A DNA stretch of 64,000 nt. It comes from Coprinellus micaceus (taxonomy: Eukaryota; Basidiomycota; Agaricomycetes; Agaricales; Psathyrellaceae). Made by a program: the position numbers and the translations under genes. Below the pieces are notes generated by a model, which saw nothing but the letters and a program-made list of their open reading frames with translations, was not told the origin of the DNA and did no database searches. Every line of letters begins with the position of its first letter. The first letter of the stretch is position 1. Shown one piece after another: positions 52,237 through 64,000 of this stretch. The stretch is from positions 1,860,001 to 1,924,000 of the forward strand of contig OX596344.1 of the NCBI GenBank assembly GCA_951394405.1. Direction: 5' to 3'.

Positions 52237-54051
52237 CTCGAGTGTAGGAGGAGGGCGGGAGGATGTAGCAGCACTGGGTACTGGAGTTCATGCTACCGCC
52301 CTGGGGCGCTTAAGTACGATTTCCAATGGCCTTGGCTCGACTTGAATGAGCTTGGCGTTCTGTAAAGGGACTATAGTAACAGGCGGTTTCTGGCACAGAG
52401 ATCGCGATATGGTGCGAACTAGAGAAGGAAATCTGAAAAAGGGTGTCAGGGCAGGCCGCGTATTCGGAGAATTCTTCTGAGGGATCCATACCTACTGACG
52501 ATGGAAATAGAGAGCCTGTGCCTTATCTTAGGTGGCGCAACCAAAGAAGCACCCGCAAACCGGGAAAACATGCCACCGAGTCGCATTGTCCATGCGAGAA
52601 ACTCATGGTCGCAAAAAACAAAGTAACAGAGTCGGGGGCGCAAGGCGGCGGGAGGAAACTCTTCGGTACCGCCGAATTCTTGGACATCGGTTTAACTCCC
52701 TTTTAACGCAGTTGTCCAGACTAATATGGAGGGGTCAGTAGAATACCACATGACGAAATGACCTTCAAAAACGTGCGACGAGACTCGATAAAGCTGATGA
52801 TTGATGTGGAGAATCGCCGACTATTGCGGTAGGAAGGCTTCCTAAATCACCGCTCGAGACTTGCCTGGGACCGAAAGCGGAAATAGAGAGGCGCCTGTGT
52901 CGAACACGCCTTTGCCGCCTCCCCAGAATTGTGATATTGTGAAGTGCTAACGTTTAATTAGCCTCTCTGACGCACAGAAGGACGTCCGCAGGCACAGAAC
53001 GCCTGGGTTGACGAGCCCCTGCAAATCCCTGGAAAAGAAGGGAATTTCAGTTTCATTTAACAGGGACCTTCTGTCCCTGACTTTTGGGCATTAAGCCGCG
53101 TTAACCGAGCCGCACACATGAGTTCCGCACGGGTAAAATTCGCGTTCTTTGCCACTTTTTCGATCCATGCAGCAGCAACGGTGAACACACGCGCAAGAGA
53201 CGCCATACCGCCTGAATATCATAAACGGGGCTAGACGCCGCCAGAGTCTTATAATCTCCGTATGTGAAGTTAGCTTTGAGGGTAGCTTCTGAGGGCGCGA
53301 GGTATACGCACCATTTACCCAGGGGTTTGGCGCTTCTTGTTTGCAATGTTTTGACGGAAGGGTGGCCTTTTCCGCATTCTCATGCGGCCATTGATCGTGC
53401 CCCGTTCGCCATCCTGTCGTTGCTCGAACGAAGACGGGCAAGCGACAATCATACCAATAACAGAAGACACGAGGCCGCATTCGCGTCGAGAACGTTCACA
53501 TTTCTTTGGAAGCAGGGCGCTTCGCCGACCATCGCAGTTCTTCAGGGCCTAGAGGGATTTGGAAGGGAACAAGGAGGTCGTACAGCACCCGGGTCGGGGC
53601 ACATGAGCGCCTACCAAATTATGATGAGTAAACACATACAAATCATCAAAGTAATTAAGCGCTCACCTTACAAGAGTCCTGCCCAACCCCCACCCCTCCT
53701 TGCTTGACAAAGTTTTCCAGGAATCCTATGAGAGCAGAGTGGAGATTGCCATTATCTAAACAATTTGAGTAATAAAATAAGCCATATGAGGGATCTGTAC
53801 ATCGACAGATGCGAAACAGAACTTGCGGAAAGCCAATTCACACGACAACAGAAGCGGTCAACGACGACGAAAGGAAAACGACTAGCAATAGGAGGTAGGT
53901 GTATGTAATAAGCGGTCTACTGCGAAAGCGTTCGGTATGAGACAAAAAAGAAAGACGCAGGCGGGCGGCAGTGTGCGGGAATGGTACAGGCAAGGAGCGT
54001 GGTGAGGTTTTCAGGGCGAGGAAGACCATCGAGGTCGGAGCCGCATAGGGG
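52237..54051. other. Intergenic region without evident genes
   Basis: About 1.8 kb between DUF4360 paralogue B and TOM70. Short frames occur on both strands (for example 53091-53480 minus and 53264-53707 plus), overlapping each other and lacking splice logic or motifs. No repeats were recognised by eye. Confidence 0.5.
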
Positions 54052-56165
54052 TTAGAGGCCCCGGGCGAGGGCATTGAGCTGAGCCGCCATAGAGGGGTAG
54101 TTTTTGAGGAACTCGAGTTGCGAGGCGGTGGCCTGGCGTAATCGTCAGCGTCCAGTACAAAGACTACGAAGAGGCGTAGGCTGCTCACATATTGGTAGGT
54201 CAAAGCATTAACCAACTCAGGCTCGGTCCTGGCAATCTCAGCCGACCTCTTGAACATCTCCATAGCGTTGGAAATCTTGCTCTGCTGCAGGTTCAGCTGA
54301 GCAAGGGTGGCAATCGCGGCCTCGCATTCAGAGTCGATCTGGAGGGCTTCCTGACAACATTCCTCGGCGGCAACAATGTCCTGCTTCCATTGGAAGAGGG
54401 CGAGTCCCTTGTTGACGAGAGCAAGGACGTTAGGTGTCGCCCTGCACGACGTGGTGACCATTAGTAACGGGAGGTAGAGACAGAGGAATGGAAGAAAGCG
54501 TACTTCTGCTTCTCGAGCTCAATGGCCTTGTCGAACTTCTCGACAGCCTCTTGGAACCGTTGCTGGTCGAGAAGAAGTTCACCATAGTAGTTTTGAGGTT
54601 CACTCCTCTGGGGGAACGCCGTCAACGTCCTCCTGAAGGTCTTCATGCTAGCACCAGTGTCCCCAGCCTTGTATTGCGCAACGGCAAGCTGAATGTGCGA
54701 GAAGACAAACTGATCGTCCAACTCGGTGCTCTTTTGGTAGTTCTCCGCCGCCTTGGCGAAATCGCTCATGATGAACAGAACTTGTCCACGGTGATAGTAA
54801 ATGTCGGGGTCGTTGGGGTTCTGCTTAATGGCGTCATCGAAGCACTCGAAAGCCTTGGTGGGGTCGCCTTGCTCCATGTGCACAGAGGCAATTTTGACGA
54901 GACTCTGCGTCGACGAGGGCATGATGTCGATGGCGGACTGGAGGTCAGACTTTGAACCGTCAATGTCGCCAACAAGGAACTTGAAGGTACCACGGAGGTT
55001 GAACGCCTCCGCCTTGCCAGCATCCCATGAAATGCCTTGCTCGAGGGCTTCGTTAACAAGAGTCAATGCGTGAGGGTAACTGGCAGCATCGAGAGCGTCA
55101 AGAGCAAGCTTCAAGGTCTCGTCGCCAGTGGTAGGGGTCTCAGGAATTTCAAGAGCTGGCTGGGATCGGAAAGCAGCGAAGTAAGCCTGGATGAAAGTGT
55201 GCGAAGGCAGCCTCGACTGGCGGTCCTTCATCATCTCCGCAGCTTGTGTCGTGGCAATCTCCTTCAAAACGCGTTCAACGGCGGCAGCAGTGCTGGCATT
55301 TTGGAACTTGTCGAGGATGGTGGCGGCGGTATAGTCTATCCCTCATGTTAAGCTTCGCGAACGGAGAAACAAGTAAAACTAACGGACCACGGAGAGCTTC
55401 TTGAAGACGACCGAGCCCCTCCAAACCAACAGCGCGTCGGTTCAGCGCCTTGATGTAGTTGGGGTCAAGCTTCAATGCCTCGTCACAGTCGTTGACAACA
55501 TTCTCGTGGTCTGGTGGGTTGAAGTTGACGTAACATGCGGCCCTGTTGCTGAAGAACACTGGCTCGGGTTTCGGCGTCACGGCGATGGCCTTGGAGTACC
55601 ACTCTGCAGCGTCCTGGAAGTTGCGCTTCGTGTATGCAGCATTACCCTGAGACTTGAATGTAGCCGCGTACTTCGACCTCTCCTGCGACGCTGTTAATAT
55701 GACGCAACTATTCAGCGCGCGTGACGTACCTCTTCCGGCAGAGTCACCATTTCCTCCACACTCAAGCTAAGATCCAGCGCGTCTAGAACTAGGATTAGAC
55801 CATTTGTATGCCGCCTAGACATCGCCCCGACACGTACCACCGCCCTCCGAAACCGAGGCTTTTGGCTTCCTCTCCTCCAAGATAGGTCCGTTGGGGTCGT
55901 CCACGCCCTTGCTCTTGCCATTCTTCTTGGTACCCTTGCTCCTCTTCCTCCTCTTCCCCTCTCCATCGCTGCCCTTTTCCTCGTCGTGGCTGGGTGTTCG
56001 GCGGCTTGTGCTAGCAACATAGTATGCCACGCCAGCAGCTGCCGTCACTGCTGCAGCGGTGAGTAGGACGGCCTTCTTGTGCTCGGAGACGAAGTTCTGT
56101 GCGCGCTCAACGAGGGAGTTCGCGGTGCCATCGACAGCGGGGGACGAGGACGAGGAGGAGGCCAT
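54052..56165 (-). CDS. TOM70: TOM70, mitochondrial outer-membrane import receptor
   Basis: Six exons: 56165-55838, 55788-55730, 55682-55388, 55335-54504, 54441-54189, 54132-54052; 615 residues. A Ser-rich head is followed by the N-terminal anchor (KAVLLTAAAVTAAAGVAYYV) and a charged Lys/Glu linker. TPR arrays follow: the clamp type (KYAATFKSQGNAAYTKRNFQ; VFFSNRAACYVNF) that docks Hsp70/Hsp90, and the core TPRs (DIYYHRGQVLFIMSDF; YYGELLLDQQRFQEAVEKFD; LVNKGLALFQWKQDI). Length fits the family. By family knowledge it receives carrier and other internal-signal precursors from chaperones and passes them to the TOM pore. Intron 3 uses the weak donor GTCCGT. Confidence 0.95.
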
Positions 56166-56635
56166 TGTCGGAATGGTGATGAAGCAAGCCCGGCTTTGCG
56201 CGCGACACACCCAAATTTTGGAAATGTCGTAGGGGGTTGGAGTATCGTGGGAACCGGCCATCACGGCACCCCTGTGCCACCTGCCTTACGTCGCCTGGCA
56301 TTGTCTAGTTTCCGGGTGGTTCTGTCGATGAGATGAGGGAAACTGGATGTGTAAATATTGTAAAGAGCATAAGAATAATTTTGAAGGACTCTGAGGCGGT
56401 ATAAATGGCAGGAAGAGAGTGAGAGTCTGAGGGAGGAAGGAAGCGCCCAAGGTCAGGGGCTTTCACATGATCGGGGCCTCGAGGTGAACGCGAGGATGTG
56501 AGGGCAGACTGAGAGCTCCGAGAGCAAACGCTAGGCTTGCAGCGAGGGTAGAGGGAGAGAGAAATGGTCTGTGTTCCGTGTTCGTATGTACATGCCCGAG
56601 AAACTATAAATACATATAAGGGTTCATGAAGGTCA
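56166..56635. other. Intergenic region
   Basis: 470 bases: TOM70 promoter side and 3' flank of DUF4360 paralogue C. No TATA box evident for TOM70. Confidence 0.5.
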
Positions 56636-57470
56636 TTAGGTCTTGCAAACCTGCCACTGGAAGTTGAAGGTCTAGAAAAGGTACCCAAGTCAGCTAGGCC
56701 AATGGTTTCAATCAAAAACATTCAACACTCACTGTCGTCAGGCCAGTGTTGATCGAGTCAGTGGCGATATATCCTTGGCCCTTGGTGTTTTGCGAGTTGC
56801 TGACACGGACGTCGCTGTTGATGTTCAACACCGTTGCCTGTCCGCAAGGCGACTGCACGGTCGACACGAGGTCGAAGCTGTCGCGGTAAGTGTAGTAGTC
56901 CCCGTCGACGGGGCCAGCAAGGTCAGATCGGGAGGTGGCTTGGACGAGTTGTCCCTGGAAGTAGTACAGCGACGATTGTGATGCGGTGACCTTGTTGTCG
57001 AGTTGGTAGTATCCACGCTGGATAGTTATTTGGCGTTAGAACGACGACCTATAGTAATTGAGGAGGCTAAGGTACTCACGTAGTCGACGTTGGCGATACC
57101 GAACGTGAAGCCAGGAGGAACGCTGACACCAAGAGTCAACTGGCACTGCTTCCTGTTCTTGCTGATTGAGACACCGGGACCGGCCTCAGCGAAGAACTCG
57201 CTGAAGGTCACAGTGACTGCCGTCTTCTCAGCGTTGAGGACGTAGTAGGTCGATCCGGGGGGGCATCCGGTACCGATGACACCGATGCTCGTGCTGTAGT
57301 TGCAAAAGGGTAGAGGTCAGTACGCGTCAAAGGTCGAGGACATGCAAGACCGCGACGCACATGTTGAATCCGGGGGGTCCGGCAGCGGGGACCTCAATGC
57401 CGAGCTGGGGTGCGGGTACGGCGAGAGCAGCAGAGGCGAGGGCGAAGACAGTGGCGAGGGTAGAGAGCAT
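56636..57470 (-). CDS. Secreted DUF4360 protein, paralogue C
   Basis: Four exons: 57470-57361, 57293-57080, 57017-56733, 56671-56636; 214 residues. Signal peptide (LSTLATVFALASAALAVPA), PPGFN spacer, DUF4360 domain ([79 protein letters not shown]). Compared with A and B it lacks the introns after YYxLN and after SxYYF and instead has one at VDY|RGY. Two of the shared cysteines are kept. Expression is probably from the TATAAAT box at 57561-57567. Confidence 0.85.
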
Positions 57471-59649
57471 GGCGATTGAGGTAAGGGGGGCTGAGGGGCT
57501 GGTCGAGGGAGGTGTATCGGTCTGTAGATCGATGCCTCCCAACCGCCCAAACCCTGCAGTATTTATACGTTTTCCGAGCGCGTTGTCGAGCAAACCCACT
57601 CCACAGCTGTTCCCCGATCCATTGCTGTGGTACGGAGGCCGTACGGACGTAGAGCGAACCAACCTGGGACAAGAAACAAGTCAGACGACGCGCTCTGGAT
57701 GCCTTTCGGATAATTTCAGTTACCGTATTTAGTGTATACAAGAATGGTTGGCACCTATCCTATTCGGTGCACCGAGAGAAGCATGTCAAATCGGGGAAAT
57801 TTGTGGTCGAGGACTTGCATTATGGAGGCTATAGAGCGCACAAAACGCACAGGTCCTGGAAGTGCGGCGATGGAATCAATCGAAGTCGACAGACCCGCCG
57901 GATTATTGGACTAACGTCGCTGTGCTTCCTGGGGGTCGACATGAACAAGACATGATTGCTAATTCATGAGGATTTTCCGAACCAAGCATTCGAATGACTT
58001 CGAAATTTACCGCTTCGATGAAGGCCACTGGGACCTTTGTGCCTCTCAAGGAGGGCTTCCGAGAACGCCTTGCCAGGTGGTTGCGAACCCATCTGTGATT
58101 TGTGAAGGCCCAATGTTTAAAGTCAATTATGCCCAAGGCACAGATGCCTTTAGAGAACCTGGAAGGCCTCCTCTTCAATTAAAGCAGGAGATTTGCGACA
58201 CGGAACTAACACTCGCTTTGGGTGGCGATAGACCGCTTCTACACAACTTTCAGCGGATAAAATTCGCACCTTTCACCATGATTCGTCCCATTGCCGCCGC
58301 CGACCCGCCCAAGTTGGTGAGGGCAAAATGGTCAGTTAGGACCACGATCGTTCTACCTCCATGGACGTATGTAAGGCTTCTACTGAGCAACCATGAGAAA
58401 AACAAGGGTGAACCCTTCGCGCAATTTGCTCAACGGCATCCCCAGAATCTAGGTGCATGTTGGGAGAGTACCTGCACAATAACTGCATTCTCATCATGCG
58501 GGAATTGAGCGAAGTTTTATCTGCGCCAGACTACTGTTGCGTTCTGCCCTGGCCAGCTGACTGCCTTGGGGGTAGTAAAGGTGGTTACATGAGCGCTTCG
58601 TCGGCTGTTCGAGACACGCACTTAGGTTAGAGCGCGAGAACGCGTTCGCTTCCCAGGCGGCATTTAGCCGCGCATATCAGCGCCAAACTATCGTCGTACC
58701 AGGAGGTGCATGGTCTTTGAGCCGCCCTGGGTGCTCGAGCCTCGGCATGCGTCGGCGACCGATCCTCGAGGCCTCGGGCCTTGCGTGTTTTCGCACTGCA
58801 CAAAAGACAACAGCATGACGAAGACCTTCTAATGTGACCTCGTAACACACCTCATCAGCACCGGATTGTCGTGGTACTCTCGACCATCCAAGAAACCTGC
58901 AAGTACGGTTCAAGATCGGCTATAGAAGGCACCCCATGTTAGCTTGGCGTTGTGAAACTGAAAGAAAATCGGGACGCACGTTCCGCGGGCCTTGTGAAGC
59001 TTGCGTCAGACGGAAGGGCCATACGTTCCCTAAATATTCAATACGAGGAAGCCAAAGGGACAACGCTATAGCATCCGGGTGCGCGCTAAATCGAAAAGCG
59101 ATCAAGTTTGGGCGCTAAACAAAACCAGGACTTTCAGCCAATCGATCTATCTAGTCATCACCAGCAAGAGCAAGAGGGGCAAGGAGGGGTATCGTCATAA
59201 ACGTGAGATCGTAGATAATGAAATAGAGGGATGTGCAGGCGGGGAAGCGGGGATGTACACTTTGAACACACTGACAATAATTTGATAGGGTAGGTAAAAA
59301 CGCCCAAGAAAAGACCTGAAAGATATGCAGACCGAGGGAGAGCGACAATAACTCGAAATGGTACATTTTGTGACGTGTGGAGGATGGGATACCAAAAAGG
59401 AAGAAAACTCTATCATATACAGAGAACCCTACCCAGAATTCATGAGGGTCTGAGCATAACCGAACGAATCACCAAGGAAAACAAACGTAAGACCCCGAAG
59501 GACCCAAACAAAAGCCAGGGAATAAGCAGTTAGACAACATGGCAAACTGTTCAGTCAAAAGGATAGGGAGACGGTGGAGAGAGAGAAAAGGAAGAAAGAA
59601 GAGGGGATATAAGGTTAGATACGACCATATCACCTGGGACGAACTCGCC
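57471..59649. other. Gene-poor intergenic region
   Basis: About 2.2 kb. The longest frame (57966-58508 plus, 180 codons) has no motif, no signal peptide and an amino-acid mix like translated non-coding DNA. The last few hundred bases are purine-rich on the plus strand (59450-59600) and are probably the MED25 3' region. Confidence 0.5.
57561..57567 (-). promoter_or_regulatory. TATA box of DUF4360 paralogue C
   Basis: TATAAAT on the minus strand, about 91-97 bases before the ATG at 57470. Confidence 0.45.
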
Positions 59650-62600
59650 CTAAACCGAACCTGCCCACCCAGCGAGGCTATTCGGCGTCAGCGGTCCGCC
59701 CCCTGCCATGGAGTCACCGAGGGAGGTAGAATAGTGAGTCGCGGGGTAATACCCACCTGCTTCGGAACCATCATCGTACTGGACGGAGGCAACTCCCATC
59801 TGATGGGTAGAAGGGTGTTGGGGAGGAGGCATGGCCATGTGCTGATACCGTCCCGCGTTATCCAACACAGGTGAAGATACCGGAGACTGGAGTTGGGAGG
59901 GAGGGGCAGAGTGTAGGTACGCCGGGTGGTGAAGCTGATGTGTCTGAATCTGGGGCGGGTGTTGCTGGTACTGGTAAGCGTAATGCTGCTGCTGCAGACC
60001 CGCCTGGACTCCGCCCTGCGGTGGCGCACCTGCATAGCCCAGCGAAGATCCAGGGGCACCCTGTGGCGGCGTAGCATACATCAGGGGCTGGAGTGCTGTA
60101 GCTGCGACATGGCCAGCGCCGTGGGACACTCGCGGTTTCGCCACCGTCGTATCCAGGACAGTACCAACAAGTCCGATGCCGTACACTTGGGACCCTACGC
60201 TCTCCTGCAGCCCACCAACTGCAACCGGCACATCAGGTCCGAGTCCTACCCCTGTCGAGTTTCCAGAAAGTCCAGAATCCGAAGCACCCATAGTCGCTGC
60301 TGTGGTCGTCATCGAGGTAGAAAGACCAGAAGGTGAGGCTGGTACTGTGGAAGCGGCCGAAGTCGAACCAGAAGGAAGAGACGTAGGGATAGGCGCAGAA
60401 GACGTATTGGGGGTACTCTGTGCTGACGTAGCTGACTTAACCGTCGACGGTGGGGTTGAAGGAGATGCCGTTGCCCCGCTTCGTTTTGCCTTCTTACTGA
60501 TACTACCACTCTTGCTCGACCTCGTCTTGCTTTTTGTAGAGGATGTTGCAGTTGATGGGGACTTAGAACCACCCGCCACCTTCGAAGACGAAGCACTTGC
60601 AGGGGAGGACGTAGTCGTTGACCCAGGAGGAGGGCGACCAGGAGCCTTCCTCAACGAAGTACCGGCTGGACTCTTCGACGTCGAACTTCCTGTGCCTGAC
60701 ACGCCTGCGCCTCCTCCTACTCCCGCGGCTGGTACCCCCACCTTTCCAACACCGCTTCCAGAACTGGCTTCGCTCGCAGCCTTGACCTTCCCCTCGTGCA
60801 CCTTCTCCGCGTTCGGGAACATCTCGTTGAATAAATCCGTCTGGATCTGCACGAATTTTGGGTCCAGTTCGATGTACTCATCGTCTTCTGGTCGATTGGG
60901 TTTTTGTTTCTTGGCGGAACGAGGAGTGGTGGTGGTACTTGTGGCAGCTGTAGTCGCGTTGGATGTGCCTGGAATTGATGATACGGAGCTAGCACCTGAA
61001 CGCGGAGGCGGAGTAATCGTCTTCCCACTCGTCGCAGTCACCGCTCCCGGCGGCGGAGGGATCGTGGGTGGTGGACTCATTGCAGCGTTCGACGGTGAGG
61101 CGTTCGAGCGGACAACCATCCCTGGGCCTGGCATCCCTTGGGGTACTTGGATTGGGGCATACTCTTGGTGGTACATCCCATGCACTGGGGGCCCAGGTGG
61201 GGGTGGGACGTAGTATCCCTGCTGCGTCGGTGGCGCACTATGGGGCGGTTGGGGGATACCAGCCGCATAAACGGGGCCGGAAGCAACATAGGCAGGCTGC
61301 AGCCAGCTTGGGTCTGGGCTGCCTCCATTCACGACACTAGCCCCATAGTCCATGCTCACAGGTGATACCGGCGAGGACAGGTTCGAGCTCAGATACGAAG
61401 TAGGCGGCGAGCTTAGATCCGAGAAACTCCCTGTCGGTAGAGTAGCATCAGCAATCTCAGGTGATGCTAGCCGTGATCCTCCAATCCTCCTGGCCCATGC
61501 TGTGGTGCCGTATTGTCTCCCCTGAGGATCAGTGGGGTTGGTGTGGGCGAGGCGTGCCAGGCGATCCGCCTTGGAATGAGTCATGGCTCGACCACTGGAT
61601 GGAGGAAGTGTGCCGTCGTGCGAGTATGCATGGCCTTTCAACGGAGCGGCGTGTTGGGGGAGGGGCAGGTCGGGTCGGTCATAGTATGGTTCGTCCTTGA
61701 AGAAAGGCTTTCTCACCGGTTTAGCCCCATAGACTTTTTTCTTTGTTAGGCCATGCACCTGCTGAAGATGTGAAACGAGGCTCGGAGACCCGTCAGGAGG
61801 TTGCGCAGACTGCTGTGCGAGGAGCTGCTGCTGTTGAACCAGTTGCTGTTGTTGAAGCTGTAAGTGGTACTGTTGCTGCTGTTCATGGTCGAACTGGCTG
61901 CCGGCCTCGAGAGGAAATGTGTTGCGCCGAGGAGGCATGGGAATCCTCTGGGGCCGTGGCGGCGGCTAACAGAGATATAGAAACCATACCAGTTAGAATA
62001 ACCGATAAGCTTTTGATTAATGTCACATTTACATTAAATTGGCCTTTGAAAGAAAGACAGAGTATGATTTAGCTCTAGGTTTGGGAGAAACGTTGGATGG
62101 CACATGGACTTGACTCACCTGGGGCGGGGGACATGGAGAGGCGAACGGCGAAGTCGGCATCCACAGGGAAGGAGACGAGGTCCTCGAGATTGCTTTGCGA
62201 ACGGAGCTGGTACCGCCGAAATTAGGGCGAAGTACGGAAGTCTTGGCAAAGGGACGTACAGTTTCCTCAAAAAGGGTTGTTAGGGCAGTCATATCCTCGC
62301 TCGTAGTACGCATGAGCAGGTGACAATGAATGTTTGCCTGTTCGGACCATTAGTTCGGACAAAATAAAGGGAGAAAATGCCCGTACCTGGCCCAACTTTT
62401 CTGCCAAACTGTACCAGGGGGAGAAGTCTGTGGCATCGAGGAGAGGGGTAGACGCCGCGACTACTATGAGGTGTAATGACCGCGACTGATCCTCTGCACG
62501 CAACGATTGCAGGAACTGTGAAAAGTTAGGAGGCCCCGGAGCACCAGTTCGGAATCACGTACAACCGCCGCCTCGTCCACCTTCGCAGCCGATATCCTGT

Positions 62601-62931
62601 TCTCAGTCTCATAGCTCAAATGAACGTCGTTTATAGCTGCATATGGGTCGCTGTATGACCTAGGTAAGGTGGTAGATTGGGACTCGAGGACCCAGACGGT
62701 CACCGAGGCCTGGTGCATGCGGGGAAAAGGGTCAACAATTTACTCCACAATTTACCCAACGCGTACCGTTATGGGTTCCGAGGTCGCCAGTTGGAGCTTG
62801 CTCATCAGGGTGGAGAGGTAGCGATTCCGGAGATCGTCCCAGATGTTCGACATTTGATGCGAGTTTTCGACGAGGAGCATCACGTCGATGGGCTGGTGTG
62901 GGCCCGCCGCGAAGAGGGAGCTTTCAGCCAT
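59650..62931 (-). CDS. MED25: Mediator subunit 25 (VWA-domain type)
   Basis: Five exons: 62931-62767, 62709-62563, 62515-62387, 62337-62119, 61965-59650; 991 residues. The N-terminal 200 residues form the Mediator VWA domain: PIDVMLLVENSHQMSNIWDD, ASVTVWVLESQS, LHLIVVAASTPLL, FSPWYSLAEKLGQ, ANIHCHLLMRTT. The rest is a long low-complexity tail, first Gln-rich (QQQQYHLQLQQQQLVQQQQ), then Pro/Ser/Thr/Gly-rich, as in activator-binding coactivators. By family knowledge the VWA domain docks on the Mediator tail, which links activators to RNA polymerase II. Intron 2 is only 47 nt; reading through it would give a stop. The last exon is 2.3 kb with no intron needed. Confidence 0.82.
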
Positions 62932-64000
62932 GGTGGCTGCGGGGCGGCGAGAGCCTTTGCCAGTGGCGACGAGCTCAGGGCTGGGCAAGGTGGTGGTCGA
63001 GTGCAGAGCAGAGCCAAGCGAGATCAGACCGCATACAGTGATGAGGAGGAGATGGTGGAGGTCATAAGGCACAACGCACACGTGCCTTTCTCAATGCGAG
63101 CCTCATCCTTCTTCATCGCGTCGAGCATCGTGGCCACCGTTTGACATCTCGGAACAACCCTACAATCTTATCGCAACTAACCCTATCGCCCACCGCCATC
63201 GCGTCGGTCACTGGATAACGATGCTCATTAGGGCCCAATACAGTCTGGGGCTGGCCAAATGGCATTGACATGGCGTTCCGACAAATGGTACAGCCTACGG
63301 TATTACATTGGAAGAATCCTGCTTTGCCATCGATAACCACTAACTTGGACAGCTCTCCTCCATTCAGTCGACAATGGGTACCAGGAGGGTCACGGTGAGT
63401 TGGACATCCGGGAATATTCGGAGACAGACTTGAGGCAGGGCATACATCCATGATATTCAGGCCACGATGCACGACAGAAAGGCGACAAAAACATCATTTG
63501 CAGCGCGACACGGTATCGATAGGGATTCGGACGAGCAGCGGACCGTGCCTCTCGTAAATGGCGACGTCCAGACTTGGCTGGTGCGCCAGAGAACTTTATC
63601 TGGTAGGCTAATTGAAGGGATGAACTCAACGCTGAAACTTGGCCAGATTTTGACCCTTGACCCGAACCTTATCTGGTAGTTGCTGCAAAAGGGGCGCCGT
63701 GTTCCTGGTGATTGTCCCCCATGCTCTGGTAAGTTGTTGATATAGATCATCCGGCCAACCTGGAACCAGAAGCTCTGCTTGCCTCCTTTGCCAGGAGATC
63801 TGGGAGCCTCGAGGCAACCGCATTCAGTCTCGTGGCCCATTCTCGGACGGATGCTGGTTCCATTGCACCAGGTACTCTTCGGGTCCGGCACTTGGACTGA
63901 CTATCTAGGAAAGTTGAAGAGTTTGTCGTCCGATATCGATTTTCCTATCCTGATGCATGGAGTAGAGCATCGAAATAGACTTGGACCTCGAGGCAGGACG
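62932..64000. other. Region upstream of MED25
   Basis: About 1.07 kb to the window edge. Overlapping short frames on both strands, none with motifs or splice logic; the MED25 promoter should be in the first few hundred bases. Confidence 0.45.

Noticed and set aside
57966..58508. 180-codon plus-strand frame in a gene-poor stretch
   Set aside because: No recognisable motif, no splice partners, no core promoter close by, and composition like translated non-coding DNA.
60176..61213. 345-codon plus-strand frame
   Set aside because: Antisense to the low-complexity MED25 tail; Val/Glu/Gly-rich composition is the complement of Thr/Ser/Pro codons.
62452..62562. Reading through the 47-nt intron 2 of MED25
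   Set aside because: Read-through stays open briefly but then reaches a stop and loses the VWA strand LHLIVVAAS; splicing at GTACGT...CACAG restores it.

Overview
The window reads as nuclear chromosomal DNA of a filamentous basidiomycete, most likely an agaricomycete. Nearly every gene is broken by short introns (about 42-180 nt, mostly GT...AG). The families present are typical of that group: a CBM1-bearing CE15 esterase, a GH5 glycosidase, secreted DUF4360 proteins, a CAP59/CMT1-type mannosyltransferase, DUF1857 proteins and a DEUBAD/ASXH protein. Gene models were built by hand: I joined reading frames across consensus splice sites and required every joined model to keep frame to its stop. 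The organism is not identified at species level.

Layout. 1-7.4 kb: a partial acidic protein (minus) and a six-exon KDM4-type JmjN/JmjC histone demethylase with an extended PHD finger and a tyrosine-rich tail (minus). 7.4-11.4 kb: a 4-kb stretch without a convincing gene, with one coding-like relic. 11.5-17.1 kb: a C2H2 zinc-finger gene, then a DEUBAD/ASXH + RAMA-like protein gene (plus) running tail-to-tail into a UCH37/BAP1-type deubiquitinase gene (minus). DEUBAD proteins are the known activators of this class of deubiquitinase, so this pair is the most interesting thing in the window. 17.5-20.8 kb: a GH5 glycosidase (plus) and a secreted HNH nuclease (minus) with micro-exons. 22.2-25.5 kb: an NBS1/nibrin homologue. 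26-30.1 kb: an orphan gene and a tandem duplicate pair whose second copy is frame-shifted. 31-37 kb: a 1922-residue coiled-coil/BAR-like scaffold. 37.3-41.3 kb: a CMT1-like mannosyltransferase, an AlkB-like dioxygenase and a possible small membrane protein. 41.5-45.4 kb: a GPI-type secreted Cys-rich protein, the CE15-CBM1 esterase and SUMO (all minus). 46-57.5 kb: three dispersed DUF4360 paralogues (minus) with two tandem DUF1857 genes (plus) and TOM70 (minus) between them. 59.6-62.9 kb: Mediator subunit 25 (minus).

Functionally this is a mixed housekeeping and accessory region: chromatin, transcription and repair (KDM4, UCH + DEUBAD, NBS1, AlkB, SUMO, MED25), mitochondrial import (TOM70), and secreted proteins aimed at the cell wall or substrate (GH5, CE15, DUF4360, HNH nuclease, GPI protein). 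I found no rRNA, tRNA, CRISPR array, intact transposon, or secondary-metabolite core enzyme.
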